Part shown: piece by piece, positions 1 to 8,341 of the stretch | Numbering within the stretch: position 1 is the stretch's first letter | Layout: each line of letters begins with the position of its first letter | Source of the DNA: Deltaproteobacteria bacterium | GTDB taxonomy: Bacteria; Desulfobacterota; Desulfarculia; JACQYL01 | Length of the DNA stretch: 64,000 bases | NCBI GenBank assembly: GCA_016208165.1 | Contig: JACQYL010000052.1 | Span: 1 to 64,000 of the forward strand | Reading direction: 5' to 3' | Made by a program: the position numbers and the translations under genes | The notes under the pieces: generated by a model | What the model was told of the DNA's origin: nothing | The model's input: only the letters and a program-made list of their open reading frames with translations | Databases searched by the model: none

Positions 1-1797
1 CCCCTTCGGGGGCCCGCCCCGGCTGAGCCTCTTTTCAGCGCGCGCGGGCTGTGCTACCGATATCCGGATGAGACCCCGGCCCTGTCCGGCGTCGAACTGA
101 ATATTGCGGCCGGCGATCGGATCGCTTTGGTCGGCCAGAACGGTTCCGGCAAGACCACACTGATCAAACAGCTCTGTGGACTCTTGTCACCCACGGTCGG
201 GGAAGTGTTCTACAAGGGGAAGCGGCTCGCCGGCGAGCATCTGGACCGCAGCAGGCTCGAGATCGGTCTGCTCTTTCAGGACCCGGACGACCAGCTTTTC
301 GGTCACACTTTGTTGGAAGACGCCGCCTTCGGCCCCCGGTATCAGGGCTTGTCCTTGGAGGATTCGCAGCGGGCGGCCCGGAGGGCGATCGATCGCGTAG
401 GCCTGACGGACAAGGCGTACAAAGCGCCCCACAATCTCAGTTTCGGACAAAAAAAACGAGCCGCTCTGGCCGGCCTCCTCGCCATGGAACCGGAAGTACT
501 GCTCCTCGACGAACCCAACGCCAACCTGGATCCTCGCCAGGAGCAGGTCTTTTTGGACCTGCTCAACAATTTCTCCGGCACACTGATTTGCACCAGCCAC
601 GACCTGATCTTTCTCTATGAATTGTGCGACCGGGCCGTGGTGCTGGATGGGGGCCGCATCCAGCACGACTACTCCATGCGCGAACTGGTCTCCCAACGGT
701 CGGCCTTGCGGATGCACGGTCTCGATTTCTCTTTTCGCCTGGCGGTCACGGCAGAGACCAACGATCCGACGGCCTCGACGACGAACCGGGCTTCACCCAA
801 GGCAGCATCCTCTCCCTCCGCACCGGAAGACAGCCCGCTGGTATGCTTGCGCGACTATCGCTACGCCTATCCGGACGGCACACAGGCTCTGTGCGGCATC
901 GACCTATCCATACAGGAAGGCGAACGGATTTCCATGGTGGGAGAGAACGGCGCAGGCAAGACCACGCTGTTGTCCTGTTTGCTGGGCCTTCATCAGGGGC
1001 GCGGAGCATTCTTTTTCGAGGGTCGGCCGGTGACCCGTCGCAGCCGCAGGTCCCTGTGGCGGCAAGTCGGTATGGTGTTCCAGGATTGCGCGGACCAGCT
1101 CTTCTGCCCAAGCGTGGAGGAAGAAATCACGTTCGGATTGAAGCAGCTCGGCCATTCTCGGGCCGAATCGCGCAAGCGGGTTGAAAAGGCCCTGGAAATG
1201 GTGCATCTCGAGGGTTTCGAAGAGCGTGTCCCCTTGCATCTATCCGGAGGTGAACGCAAACGTCTCGCGCTGGCCTGCGTGCTCGCCATGGAACCCCGGT
1301 TGCTCATACTCGACGAACCCACGGCCGGCCTCGATCCCCGTGGAGAAGAGCTGTTGCTGGCGATCCTGCGCGACCTTGACGTGACCCTTTTGCTGGTCAG
1401 CCACGACATGTTCTTCGTCAAAGAACTGACCCGCCGGACAGTGGTGATGCATGAGGGGCGGATTTTGGAGGATATGCCCATCCAGGCTTTTCTGCAGCAT
1501 AAACGGCTTGGCAATCTCAACGGCCTATCTTACGTGCACCGCCAACGCAACAGCACGGCTATCCGCCAACTCCAGCATGAGCACGAGCACAGCCACCTGC
1601 ATCATCACCTGCACGCGCACCCGCACCGGCATGAAGAGGTCGAGCATGAACACTTGCACGACCACGTCCACGACCACACCCATCGCTTCGTACACAGCCA
1701 TCCCGAGGAAAAGCAAGACCACGATCATGCGGCCCGCCGCTACCATGAACACGGTCATCAGGACCACGAGGTCGAAGATCACGACCACGAACACTAG
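1..1797 (+). CDS. Fused double ABC ATPase with His-rich tail, probable Ni/Co (ECF/CbiO-type) transporter subunit; 5' end outside window
   Basis: The frame is open from base 1, so the start lies upstream; the internal TTG at 127 would cut off the first strands of the nucleotide-binding domain. Two complete ATPase domains follow one another. The first has Walker A GQNGSGKTT (about codons 45-53), a slightly altered signature LSFGQ and Walker B LLLDEP. The second has Walker A GENGAGKTT, signature LSGGE and Walker B LILDEP. Both Q-loops read FQDxxDQLF, typical of energy-coupling-factor ATPases. The last 75 or so codons (about 1570-1797) are extremely His/Glu/Asp-rich with many HxH pairs, suggesting transition-metal binding. 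Inference: energises uptake of nickel or cobalt, possibly zinc. The membrane and substrate-binding partners must lie upstream of the window. Confidence 0.85.
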   Translation, partial: PLRGPAPAEPLFSARGLCYRYPDETPALSGVELNIAAGDRIALVGQNGSGKTTLIKQLCGLLSPTVGEVFYKGKRLAGEHLDRSRLEIGLLFQDPDDQLFGHTLLEDAAFGPRYQGLSLEDSQRAARRAIDRVGLTDKAYKAPHNLSFGQKKRAALAGLLAMEPEVLLLDEPNANLDPRQEQVFLDLLNNFSGTLICTSHDLIFLYELCDRAVVLDGGRIQHDYSMRELVSQRSALRMHGLDFSFRLAVTAETNDPTASTTNRASPKAASSPSAPEDSPLVCLRDYRYAYPDGTQALCGIDLSIQEGERISMVGENGAGKTTLLSCLLGLHQGRGAFFFEGRPVTRRSRRSLWRQVGMVFQDCADQLFCPSVEEEITFGLKQLGHSRAESRKRVEKALEMVHLEGFEERVPLHLSGGERKRLALACVLAMEPRLLILDEPTAGLDPRGEELLLAILRDLDVTLLLVSHDMFFVKELTRRTVVMHEGRILEDMPIQAFLQHKRLGNLNGLSYVHRQRNSTAIRQLQHEHEHSHLHHHLHAHPHRHEEVEHEHLHDHVHDHTHRFVHSHPEEKQDHDHAARRYHEHGHQDHEVEDHDHEH

Positions 1798-1809
1798 GCC
1801 ACTGAATGG

Positions 1810-2226
1810 TCACTTTTGAGTGCTCGAGCCCGACCGCTTTTGCGCCACGGCCGAAGAGGCTTGTCGGGCCGTGTTTCCCTTTCCGGCGCGTCCTGCGATT
1901 TTTACCCCGGCCAGCCCGACCGCGCCCAGCAGGACCGCGCAGATCGGTGAAAACAGGAAAATCAGGCCGGCGGTGGACGATTCCGTCCGTGTACCGCCCC
2001 AGTCGAAGAGCCAAGCGGCATGTATTAAAACGATGACGAGCGTCACGACGGCGGCAAATACGACGGCGCTCCATGAGAGGCGCCCTATGCCGGGGGATCG
2101 AAAAATCGCCAGCCCGGCCAATGCCAACGGCGACAGGTTCCACAGCGCTATCCAGTGGAGTCCTTCGGCGTAGACCACCAACAGCACGGCGCCGGCAAGA
2201 AATATGACACCAACGACCCGAATCAT
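1810..2226 (-). CDS. Small four-helix membrane protein of unknown function
   Basis: 138 aa. Four hydrophobic segments are visible: an N-terminal helix starting MIRVVGVIFLAG, a second around LSPLALAGLAIF, a third around AVVFAAVVTLVIVLI and a fourth around LIFLFSPICAVLLGAVG, followed by a basic, Ser-rich tail. The start chosen is the ATG at 2226 because it forms an ATGA overlap with the stop of the upstream frame, a sign of translational coupling; a start at 2262 would lie inside that frame. It ends 12 bases from the convergent ABC gene. No family recognised. Confidence 0.6.
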   Translation of the reverse strand: MIRVVGVIFLAGAVLLVVYAEGLHWIALWNLSPLALAGLAIFRSPGIGRLSWSAVVFAAVVTLVIVLIHAAWLFDWGGTRTESSTAGLIFLFSPICAVLLGAVGLAGVKIAGRAGKGNTARQASSAVAQKRSGSSTQK

Positions 2227-2408
2227 GGGCGGCTCGCCGCCTGGCGTTGTTGCTCGGCCCACATCAGAATGCCACGCCGACCCTGCCTGGCCGGGTCGAT
2301 CGAGCGACCCGGCTCCGGGATTCCATCGCCGGGCAGCGTGACGTCCACGAGGAAGGCCGGAATCGAGCGGAGCCGTGCCCGGGCGTGGCTTGTCATCGTC
2401 ACACCCAA
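2223..2408 (-). CDS. Short hypothetical protein, middle of a coupled mini-operon
   Basis: 61 aa if it starts at TTG 2408; an ATG four codons later (2396) is an alternative. It overlaps the end of the upstream 80-aa gene and its TGA overlaps the ATG of the 138-aa gene. The product is basic and Pro/Arg-rich, has no clear membrane segment, and I recognise no family. The main support for it being real is the chain of overlaps, so confidence is limited. Confidence 0.35.
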   Translation of the reverse strand: MGVTMTSHARARLRSIPAFLVDVTLPGDGIPEPGRSIDPARQGRRGILMWAEQQRQAASRP

Positions 2409-2641
2409 CCCGAAAGGAAGTTCATCGCCGAGTCCAGGCTCGCGGCCACCGCTTCACGCGGTGACATCCCCTTGCGAAGGTGGTGAATGAATACCGGCAC
2501 ACCGATGAAGAGCAGGAAGACTCCCTCGAACACGAGGAACACGGTCCCCGAACCAGACCAGTCCTTGATCCAGGGGTTGAAGACTGCGACCAACGCCGCG
2601 GCATTCGCCAGCAGTACGACCAGGAAGATGCCCTGTCTCAT
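2399..2641 (-). CDS. Small two-helix membrane protein of unknown function
   Basis: 80 aa with two hydrophobic stretches, one at the N terminus (IFLVVLLANAAALVAVF) and one around residues 32-52 (TVFLVFEGVFLLFIGVPVF), then a short amphipathic tail with KGMSPREAV. The ATG at 2641 overlaps the stop codon of a truncated reading frame upstream (ATGA). Function not recognised; probably part of an inner-membrane complex with the following 138-aa protein. Confidence 0.55.
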   Translation of the reverse strand: MRQGIFLVVLLANAAALVAVFNPWIKDWSGSGTVFLVFEGVFLLFIGVPVFIHHLRKGMSPREAVAASLDSAMNFLSGWV

Positions 2642-2745
2642 ACACTTTCACTCCATTGTTCGCGGAGGCGCGTCCATACGAAGAGGATCGCCACGACCGG
2701 TGTTAAAAACGCACAGAACCTAGGCGCCTTGGGGGAATAGTTTCT
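2638..2745 (-). pseudogene. 3' remnant of a membrane protein gene at the head of the mini-operon
   Basis: An open stretch of 35 codons with no usable start ends in a TGA that overlaps the ATG at 2641. It encodes one hydrophobic helix (FLTPVVAILFVW) followed by a polar tail ending in EQWSESV. The tight stop-start overlap suggests it was the upstream gene of the same operon. The frame is closed by a TAG just upstream, where the DNA turns AT-rich, so the 5' part appears to have been lost by deletion or rearrangement. Confidence 0.4.
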
Positions 2746-2784
2746 CTAATTACTTCAACGTATGCAGCGCATGAGATTATAGTG

Positions 2785-2842
2785 CCAAAATACATGATTC
2801 ACCCCATTTTTTTTCTTCAGTTTTAAAACTAAATTCTTTCAG
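2785..2842 (+). repeat. 58-bp AT-rich element, copy 1 (upstream of DinB-like gene)
   Basis: Begins CCAAAATACATGAT and continues through a T-rich run to CTTTCAG. An ungapped counterpart of the same length lies at 25151-25208 upstream of the pirin gene. About 45 of 58 positions agree by eye. Probably a shared promoter or operator element, or two copies of a dispersed intergenic repeat. Confidence 0.55.
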
Positions 2843-2983
2843 TTTCCTTCCGCCATGTTCGGTCGGACGATTCCTTCCTATCGCACTTGTCAAAACGCCC
2901 ATATCGTCTTCCGGAAAGGAACCCGTCAGGTTTGAAACAGACAACCATACATGAGCAACAACCGAGAAAGGAGGCCGTCAGAC

Positions 2984-3487
2984 ATGGCCACTTCCAACGG
3001 AACCCAACTGGCTAAAAGAATTCGAAAAAGGATGGAAGAACTGAAAAACGTATGCGAAGGGGTTGATGAGACCACGGCTTCCCGCGCTCCCGAGGGACGA
3101 TGGTCTCCCAAAGAAGTCCTGTCGCATCTTTGGGGGCCCGAAGGCTCCGGCCACCTGCCGATCCTTCGGGCTTTTTTGGTGAAGGAGACTCCCACGGTAG
3201 ACATCGATCCCGAGAATCCCTTTTTCTCTGAGAAGCGCGCCCGGATGACTTTTGCGCAGCTGTTCTCGGAAGTCGTAAAGGAGTACGATGGCATCTCCAA
3301 GTTCGCGGAGGGCTTATCCGAGGCGCAGCTCGACCGGAAGGCTCGTGTTCCCAAGCTTAAAGACTCGCCGTTGGGAGAATATCCGACACTGGAAAGCATG
3401 GTCGGCGGTTTGGGAACGTTTCACCTTCAATTTCACATCGATCGGATGCGCGAGATTTTACAGGGTCTGGGCGTACCGGCGAAGTGA
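2984..3487 (+). CDS. DinB-like domain protein
   Basis: 167 aa. The start is ATG 2984 rather than 2951 because AAAGGAGG at 2967-2974 sits 9 bases upstream. The helical pattern and the segment [14 protein letters not shown], with a second His cluster [14 protein letters not shown] near the C terminus, match the DinB/YfiT-like four-helix metal-binding superfamily, often involved in thiol transfer or of unknown role. The two His-bearing segments are the likely metal ligands. It is followed after 43 bases by a VOC-family gene and probably shares its transcript; copy 1 of the 58-bp element lies about 140 bases upstream. Confidence 0.65.
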   Translation: MATSNGTQLAKRIRKRMEELKNVCEGVDETTASRAPEGRWSPKEVLSHLWGPEGSGHLPILRAFLVKETPTVDIDPENPFFSEKRARMTFAQLFSEVVKEYDGISKFAEGLSEAQLDRKARVPKLKDSPLGEYPTLESMVGGLGTFHLQFHIDRMREILQGLGVPAK

Positions 3488-3530
3488 AAGAGCAGCAGGT
3501 CTCTCAGCGCTCACTTTGAAAGGAAAGGCT

Positions 3531-4010
3531 ATGCAAAAGTTCACCCCGTGTTTGTGGTTCGATAGTAACGCCGAGGAGGCAGTGAGGTTTTATACCTCCA
3601 TTTTCGAAAACTCAAAAATTACAGGCATTGCCCCTTATGGAGAAGCAGGAGCGAAGGCCTCCGGCAGACCGAAGGGAACGGCGATGACCGTGGGGTTCCG
3701 GCTCGAAGGCCAGGAGTTCCTGGCGCTGAACGGCGGACCTGTGTTTACGTTCTCGCCGGCCATCTCGTTCATCGTGAACTGCGAGACACAGGAAGAGGTG
3801 GACGATTTGTGGGGAAAGCTCTCCGAGGGCGGAGAGACGGAACAGTGCGGTTGGCTCAGGGACAAGTACGGCGTGTCCTGGCAGATTGTTCCCAGAGTTC
3901 TGGGAGAGATGATGCAAAACAAGGACCCAAGAAAATCTGAAAAAGTCATGGAAGCCCTGGTTCAAATGAACAAAATCGACATAAGGACTCTGGAGAAGGC
4001 GTATGAGTAA
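3531..4010 (+). CDS. VOC-superfamily (PhnB/3-demethylubiquinone methyltransferase-like) protein
   Basis: 159 aa. The start at ATG 3531 is preceded by GAAAGGAAAGGC; the same frame runs open further upstream only as an overlap with the DinB-like gene. N-terminal MQKFTPCLWFDSNAEEAVRF, then YTSIFENS, the central GQEFLALNGG and C-terminal SWQIVP are the hallmarks of the small PhnB-like branch of the glyoxalase/VOC fold. Members are mostly of unknown substrate. Cytoplasmic. Likely co-transcribed with the DinB-like gene. Confidence 0.85.
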   Translation: MQKFTPCLWFDSNAEEAVRFYTSIFENSKITGIAPYGEAGAKASGRPKGTAMTVGFRLEGQEFLALNGGPVFTFSPAISFIVNCETQEEVDDLWGKLSEGGETEQCGWLRDKYGVSWQIVPRVLGEMMQNKDPRKSEKVMEALVQMNKIDIRTLEKAYE

Positions 4011-4375
4011 GCTTAGCCCATCCCGGACGTGAAAAGAAACGATCTTGTTTTTCGGAACATCCATGATAGAGACCAGGCGATCTGCGATGAAGGGGACGTG
4101 CCGGACATAAAGGAAGGCTCTGATAACCACACAGGAATTAAGCCAAGCATAATATATGCTTATTGGTAATACTTAAAGCAAATAGGCAAGTTTGAAGGAA
4201 TAGAGTTGAGACGCCTTCTTCCAATTCATTATTGCGTCTCCCTGGTCGCGCTATGGATGGACATTGATTATCACGAGTTCTAAATTCTGCCGTATCTGAT
4301 TGCTTAGACACTGTGCTATCATGGCAATGGTGAAAATACCTATTATGACCGAAAATCGGAGTCCCTGCCAAGTCA
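4011..4375. other. Intergenic, 365 bp, with a short palindrome
   Basis: No gene seen. A perfect 17-bp palindrome (AAGCATA, 3-base spacer, TATGCTT) lies at 4145-4161 in an AT-rich stretch and could be an operator for the SLC13 gene starting at 4376. Confidence 0.3.
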
Positions 4376-6148
4376 ATGGGTCCTGATGCGATTTTCACAT
4401 TGATCGTTGTGGTTCTGCTGTTTGTCGCCTTGATCAAAAATCTAGGCCCGCCCGACTTTCTCTTTCTTGGCGCCACGGCGCTCTTTTCCTTGACGGGCAT
4501 TGTTTCACCGAGCGAAGCCTTCGCCGGGTTTTCCAACCCCGGCATGTTGACCGTGGGTATGCTGTTCGTTGTGGCCGCCGGCTTAAAGGAGACCGGGGTA
4601 CTGGATTTCATCGGGCTCCACGTCTTTGGCGGCGTTCAAAATGAAGGGCGTGCTTTGTTGCGTTTGGCCGTGGTGGCGGTCCCGTTGTCGGCCTTTCTCA
4701 ACAACACGCCCATTGTGGCCATGTTCGTGCCCTTGGTGCTGGCATGGTGCCGGCAACACCACGTTTCTCCCTCCAAGCTGATGATGCCCCTCTCCTTTAT
4801 GACGATCCTCGGCGGCACGTGCACGCTGATCGGGACCTCCACTAATCTCATTGTAAACGGCCTGATGGTGGACAACGGCCTAAAAGGGATGCATCTGTTC
4901 GAAATCGGAATGGTCGGTTTGCCTTACACCATTGTCGGCATGGCCTACCTCTTTTTTGTCAGCCGGCATTGGTTGCCGGATCGAAAGGATCTTCTGGACC
5001 GGCTTGGCGAAACCAATCGGGAGTACGTCATCCATATGCGCGTCGAGCCGGAATGCCGACTGGTGGGGCAGTCCGTTGGGAACAGCGGCCTGACCCATTT
5101 TGTGGGTTTGAGAATGTTAGGAATCCAACGCACTGACGCGACCAGGCTCATCACACCCGAAGAGATCATTGAAGCAAACGACCTGTTGGTGTTTCAGGGT
5201 GTTGTGGGCAGCATCGTCGAAATCGAGAAGATTCCCGGCCTTGTTCCAGTGGGTGACGCCGCCTACGTCTCCTCGTCCAAGGAGCAGCGCGAGAAAAGAC
5301 TATGCGAAGCCGTCCTTTCCGACACTTCTCCCTTCATAGGCAAAACGATTCAAGAATCCGCTTGTCAGGACTGTTGTGACTCGGCTGTGATCGCCTTGCA
5401 TCGCCAAGGTACACGCCTCGAGAAAAACATAGAACGTGTCAGGCTGAAAGCGGGCGATACCTTGCTCCTACAGACCGGTCCTGACTTCATTCGCTCCTTT
5501 CGCAACGACCCTTCTTTTTTTCTCGTCAGCGATGTCAAGGAATGGCGCCCTCTGAGACGCGACAAGGCATGGATCGCCGGCCTCCTCTTCTTCGTTTTGA
5601 TTATGCTGTTGGCCACCGGCTATTTGGCTCCGCTTATCTCGGCCGCACTGGTTGCCGTACTCATGGTGGGTGCGCGATGCATATCCGCCGGCGATGCACG
5701 GCGCAGCATAGACTGGCAGGTTCTCATCACCATCGCTTCGGCTTTCGGGGTCGGCAACGCCCTGCATAACTCGGGTGCGGCGTCCGCCATCGCCTCCGCC
5801 CTCGTCAGGACGACCGACGGCTTGGGACCGGTTGCGGCCCTGGCCGTTATATACCTGACGGGTTCGGTTTTGACGTCGTTGATCACCAACAACGCCGCGG
5901 CCGTGCTGATGTTCCCTTTATGTATTGAGGCGGCCCATCTTTTTTCGGTCAGTCCGCGGCCGTTCTTGATGGCGCTCACCCTGGCCGCCTCAGCCAGTTT
6001 CATGACCCCCATCGGCTACCAGACCAATCTGATGGTCTATGGGCCCGGAGGTTATCTGTTTTCTGATTTTCTGAGGATCGGAGCGCCTCTGAATGCGCTC
6101 ATGTGGGCTGTCGCGGTGTTGCTGATTCCACTCATCTGGTCGTTTTAG
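4376..6148 (+). CDS. SLC13/DASS-family anion permease with two RCK_C domains
   Basis: 590 aa. Two hydrophobic halves (about residues 1-205 and 395-590) flank a soluble centre with two RCK_C/TrkA_C-like domains (about 215-290 and 305-385). The family signatures are the re-entrant segments SAFLNNTPIVAMFVP followed by GTSTNLIVNG in the first half and SLITNNAAAVLMFP followed by GYQTNLMVYGPGGY in the second. Such proteins move dicarboxylates, sulfate or related anions; substrate cannot be assigned from sequence. The two N-rich motifs are intact, so it is probably functional. Inner membrane. A second, larger relative lies at 53498-55849. Confidence 0.88.
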   Translation: MGPDAIFTLIVVVLLFVALIKNLGPPDFLFLGATALFSLTGIVSPSEAFAGFSNPGMLTVGMLFVVAAGLKETGVLDFIGLHVFGGVQNEGRALLRLAVVAVPLSAFLNNTPIVAMFVPLVLAWCRQHHVSPSKLMMPLSFMTILGGTCTLIGTSTNLIVNGLMVDNGLKGMHLFEIGMVGLPYTIVGMAYLFFVSRHWLPDRKDLLDRLGETNREYVIHMRVEPECRLVGQSVGNSGLTHFVGLRMLGIQRTDATRLITPEEIIEANDLLVFQGVVGSIVEIEKIPGLVPVGDAAYVSSSKEQREKRLCEAVLSDTSPFIGKTIQESACQDCCDSAVIALHRQGTRLEKNIERVRLKAGDTLLLQTGPDFIRSFRNDPSFFLVSDVKEWRPLRRDKAWIAGLLFFVLIMLLATGYLAPLISAALVAVLMVGARCISAGDARRSIDWQVLITIASAFGVGNALHNSGAASAIASALVRTTDGLGPVAALAVIYLTGSVLTSLITNNAAAVLMFPLCIEAAHLFSVSPRPFLMALTLAASASFMTPIGYQTNLMVYGPGGYLFSDFLRIGAPLNALMWAVAVLLIPLIWSF

Positions 6149-6179
6149 GAGTCTTGTTAAGAATGAGCGGGCAGCAGCC

Positions 6180-6530
6180 TCATTGAACCACGGAGACGTG
6201 CCGGAACATGAAGAAGGCCGCCCCGGCCAGGCAGAGGCTTGCCCACAGGTAGTCCCAGGTCAGTTGCTGCTTCATGTAGAACACGCAGAATCCCGCGAAT
6301 ACCACCATGGTCACGACTTCCTGGATGACCTTGAGCTGTGGGAGGGTGAAAAAAGCGCTTCCCATGCGGTTGGCCGGGACCTGAAGGCAATACTCGAAAA
6401 AAGCCACGCACCAGCTGATGATAATGGCCACCAGGATCGGTTTGGCTCTCAAATCCTTCAGATGGCCGTACCACGCATAAGTCATGAACACATTGGACAG
6501 AACCAGCATAAAAACCGGCGTAAGACGCAT
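6180..6530 (-). CDS. DMT-superfamily DUF486 membrane protein
   Basis: 116 aa with four predicted helices. The conserved features FMTYAWYGHLK near the N terminus, the central ISWCVAFFEYCLQVPANRMG and C-terminal LAGAAFFMFR are characteristic of the DUF486 (COG3169) family of small inner-membrane proteins, whose function is not established. It is convergent with the SLC13 gene and stands alone. A hairpin lies 40-70 bases upstream of its start. Confidence 0.85.
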   Translation of the reverse strand: MRLTPVFMLVLSNVFMTYAWYGHLKDLRAKPILVAIIISWCVAFFEYCLQVPANRMGSAFFTLPQLKVIQEVVTMVVFAGFCVFYMKQQLTWDYLWASLCLAGAAFFMFRHVSVVQ

Positions 6531-6568
6531 GTAAGCACCTCACGTTAACAGCATTTGACCCATCAACA

Positions 6569-6600
6569 AGACCCCGAGGGGGATTACCCCACGGGGTCTT
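6569..6600. terminator. GC-rich hairpin, possible terminator or leader element
   Basis: Arms AAGACCCCG (6569-6577) and CGGGGTCTT (6592-6600) pair perfectly, with further GGGG/CCCC pairing inside. No clear U-tract follows on either strand. It lies in the leader of the DUF486 gene and may be a bidirectional terminator or a 5'-UTR structure. Confidence 0.4.
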
Positions 6601-6913
6601 GCACAACATCGGCGCCGCCTGATCGGCGGACGTTTTTGGCTACTCAACCGTCACTCTCCTAATAGCCATTCTCCGTCGGGCCGTCAATCCCAACGTTGCC
6701 TGCGGCCGCGACAAGAGGAAGATCATGCGGGAAGGAATGGCATCTGGCCGCCTTTGCCGGCAACATGAAGACGCAGAGACGTTCTGAACCCTTGGATCGC
6801 AACAACGGACGTCATCGCGGGCTTCTATTTTCTTGAAATACACGATAGACCCTATTCACTCAATAACGATGGTCACGTAAGATTCATCAAGATCGTCGGA
6901 CAAGGAGGTCTTT
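6601..6913. other. Intergenic, 313 bp
   Basis: No convincing gene. It holds the promoter region of the hemerythrin gene, whose ribosome binding site AAGGAGG is at about 6904-6910. No other structure seen. Confidence 0.5.
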
Positions 6914-7609
6914 ATGCCGTCGAATATGCCAAAAACGCGCCGCGGTTTTCTGACCCTTGCAGGCGCCGCATTGATGGTTGCGGGGCTTCCCGCTATTGCG
7001 CCTGTCGCTGCGAAAGAGGAATTACAGGAAACAGAGATCAGTCCTGCGGAAGACCTGATGCGGGAGCATGGGATTCTACGTCGCCTGCTCCTTATCTATG
7101 ATGAGGTGCTCCGACGCATGGACAAGAATACGGAAACACCCGCTGAAGTCATCTCCGGTTCAGCCGGGATCGTCCGCCGGTTCATTGAAAACTATCATGA
7201 AAAGCTCGAAGAAGAAGAGGTCTTTCCCCGCTTCAATAAAGCAGGGAGGCTCACCGGTCTCGTGAAGGTGCTCTATGGTCAGCACCAGGCGGGACGCCGT
7301 CTTACGGATGAGATCTTGCGCACCTCAAGTGCTTCCGCCCTTGGTATCGGCCAGCCACGACACGAACTGGTCGAATCGCTCGAGCGGTTCATCCGTATGT
7401 ACCGTCCCCATGCGGCTCGTGAAGATACCGTTCTTTTCCCTTCTTTCAGGACGATTCTCACCGCCAAGGAGTACGATCAATTGGGTGAAAAGTTCGAGGA
7501 CAAGGAAATGGAGCTTTTCGGGAAGGGCGGATTTGAGAAGATCGTGGAGGAAGTCGCCGAATTGGAGAGAAAACTGGGCGTGTACGATCTTGCGCAATTC
7601 ACCCCTTAA
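6914..7609 (+). CDS. Tat-exported hemerythrin HHE-domain protein
   Basis: 231 aa. The N terminus has a twin-arginine signal (KTRRGFLTLAGAALMVAG, cleavage probably after residues 30-33), pointing to export in folded, metal-loaded form. The mature part is a hemerythrin-like bundle with likely iron ligands in REHGILRR (about residue 51), NYHEKLEEEEVFPRF (about 93), YGQHQ (about 119) and YRPHAAREDTVLFP (about 162). Family roles include O2, NO or iron binding. A strong AAGGAGG precedes the start. It is followed within a few bases by a PAP2 gene and a porin gene, a likely envelope operon. Confidence 0.88.
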   Translation: MPSNMPKTRRGFLTLAGAALMVAGLPAIAPVAAKEELQETEISPAEDLMREHGILRRLLLIYDEVLRRMDKNTETPAEVISGSAGIVRRFIENYHEKLEEEEVFPRFNKAGRLTGLVKVLYGQHQAGRRLTDEILRTSSASALGIGQPRHELVESLERFIRMYRPHAAREDTVLFPSFRTILTAKEYDQLGEKFEDKEMELFGKGGFEKIVEEVAELERKLGVYDLAQFTP

Positions 7610-7614
7610 GGGGA

Positions 7615-8328
7615 TTGATTAAGAAAAGGATCGGGCTTTTCTGGATTTCCTGGATTTTGCCTCGACTCTTACACTTTTTCCATTTGTGGAGGAAAATTAT
7701 AGACCTGGAAGAAAAGGCATGGATAGGCCTGATTGCAGTGACCGTCCTTCTTATCGTTGGGGCAAGGTATTTGCCGTACTTCCCCGGTGACCTGGCGGTG
7801 GCTCGCTTCGTTCAATGGATTACGCCCGCATCCACGGGGTGGGCGGAGTGGATTTCCTCAACAGCCAAATTCCCTTTGAACCTCGTTCTGCTTACACTTA
7901 CAATCGGTTTTTCCTGGTGGCTTGCCGGCCGGCATGCCGCCTTGCTTGCCATGGTCAGTTTTGCCGGGATGTGGGTCCTTGGGATAGGGCTTGGCCCTTT
8001 GCTTGCCAGACCGCGTCCATCGCCCGATCTTATCCATGTGGCCGGGAACCTCTCCGGATATTCCTTTCCGTCCATTTTTGGCCTGACTTACGCGTCGACC
8101 ATCGGATACCTTGGTTTGCTGTTGACAAGAAAAGCTTCTGGGATACTGCGAAGAACCGCCGTCATTGCCTGTGGTCTCTCGTTGCTCGTCGGATGGGCGG
8201 CTCGAATCGCTTTAGGGGCTCATTGGCCCAGTGATGTCATCATGTCTTACCTGATCGGGTTTCTTTGGGCCTATTTCCTTATCCGCTTCGTCTATCGCAA
8301 ATTCGCGGGGAACGCTCGTATTCCATAA
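7615..8328 (+). CDS. PAP2-family membrane phosphatase-like protein
   Basis: About 237 aa from TTG 7615. The start is uncertain: no ATG is in frame, and a GGAGG at 7688-7692 could support a later unusual start. Several membrane helices and the PAP2 signature are visible: RPRPS (about residue 134), SFPSIFG (about 151) and RIALGAHWPSDV (about 197-208). The usual PSGH His of motif 2 is replaced (PSIFG), so catalytic efficiency is doubtful, while the motif 3 His and Asp are kept. The family dephosphorylates undecaprenyl pyrophosphate or lipid phosphates at the periplasmic face. Confidence 0.75.
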   Translation: MIKKRIGLFWISWILPRLLHFFHLWRKIIDLEEKAWIGLIAVTVLLIVGARYLPYFPGDLAVARFVQWITPASTGWAEWISSTAKFPLNLVLLTLTIGFSWWLAGRHAALLAMVSFAGMWVLGIGLGPLLARPRPSPDLIHVAGNLSGYSFPSIFGLTYASTIGYLGLLLTRKASGILRRTAVIACGLSLLVGWAARIALGAHWPSDVIMSYLIGFLWAYFLIRFVYRKFAGNARIP

Positions 8329-8341
8329 AGGACAATGCAGC

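Noticed and set aside
1525-1794. Valine-rich minus-strand frame opposite the His-rich tail
   Set aside because: GTG/GTC codons are the complement of CAC/GAC; it is a shadow of the His/Asp repeats.
1570-1797. Short repeats suggesting a CRISPR or tandem DNA repeat
   Set aside because: The periodicity is amino-acid composition (His/Asp/Glu codons), with no conserved repeat unit and spacer structure.
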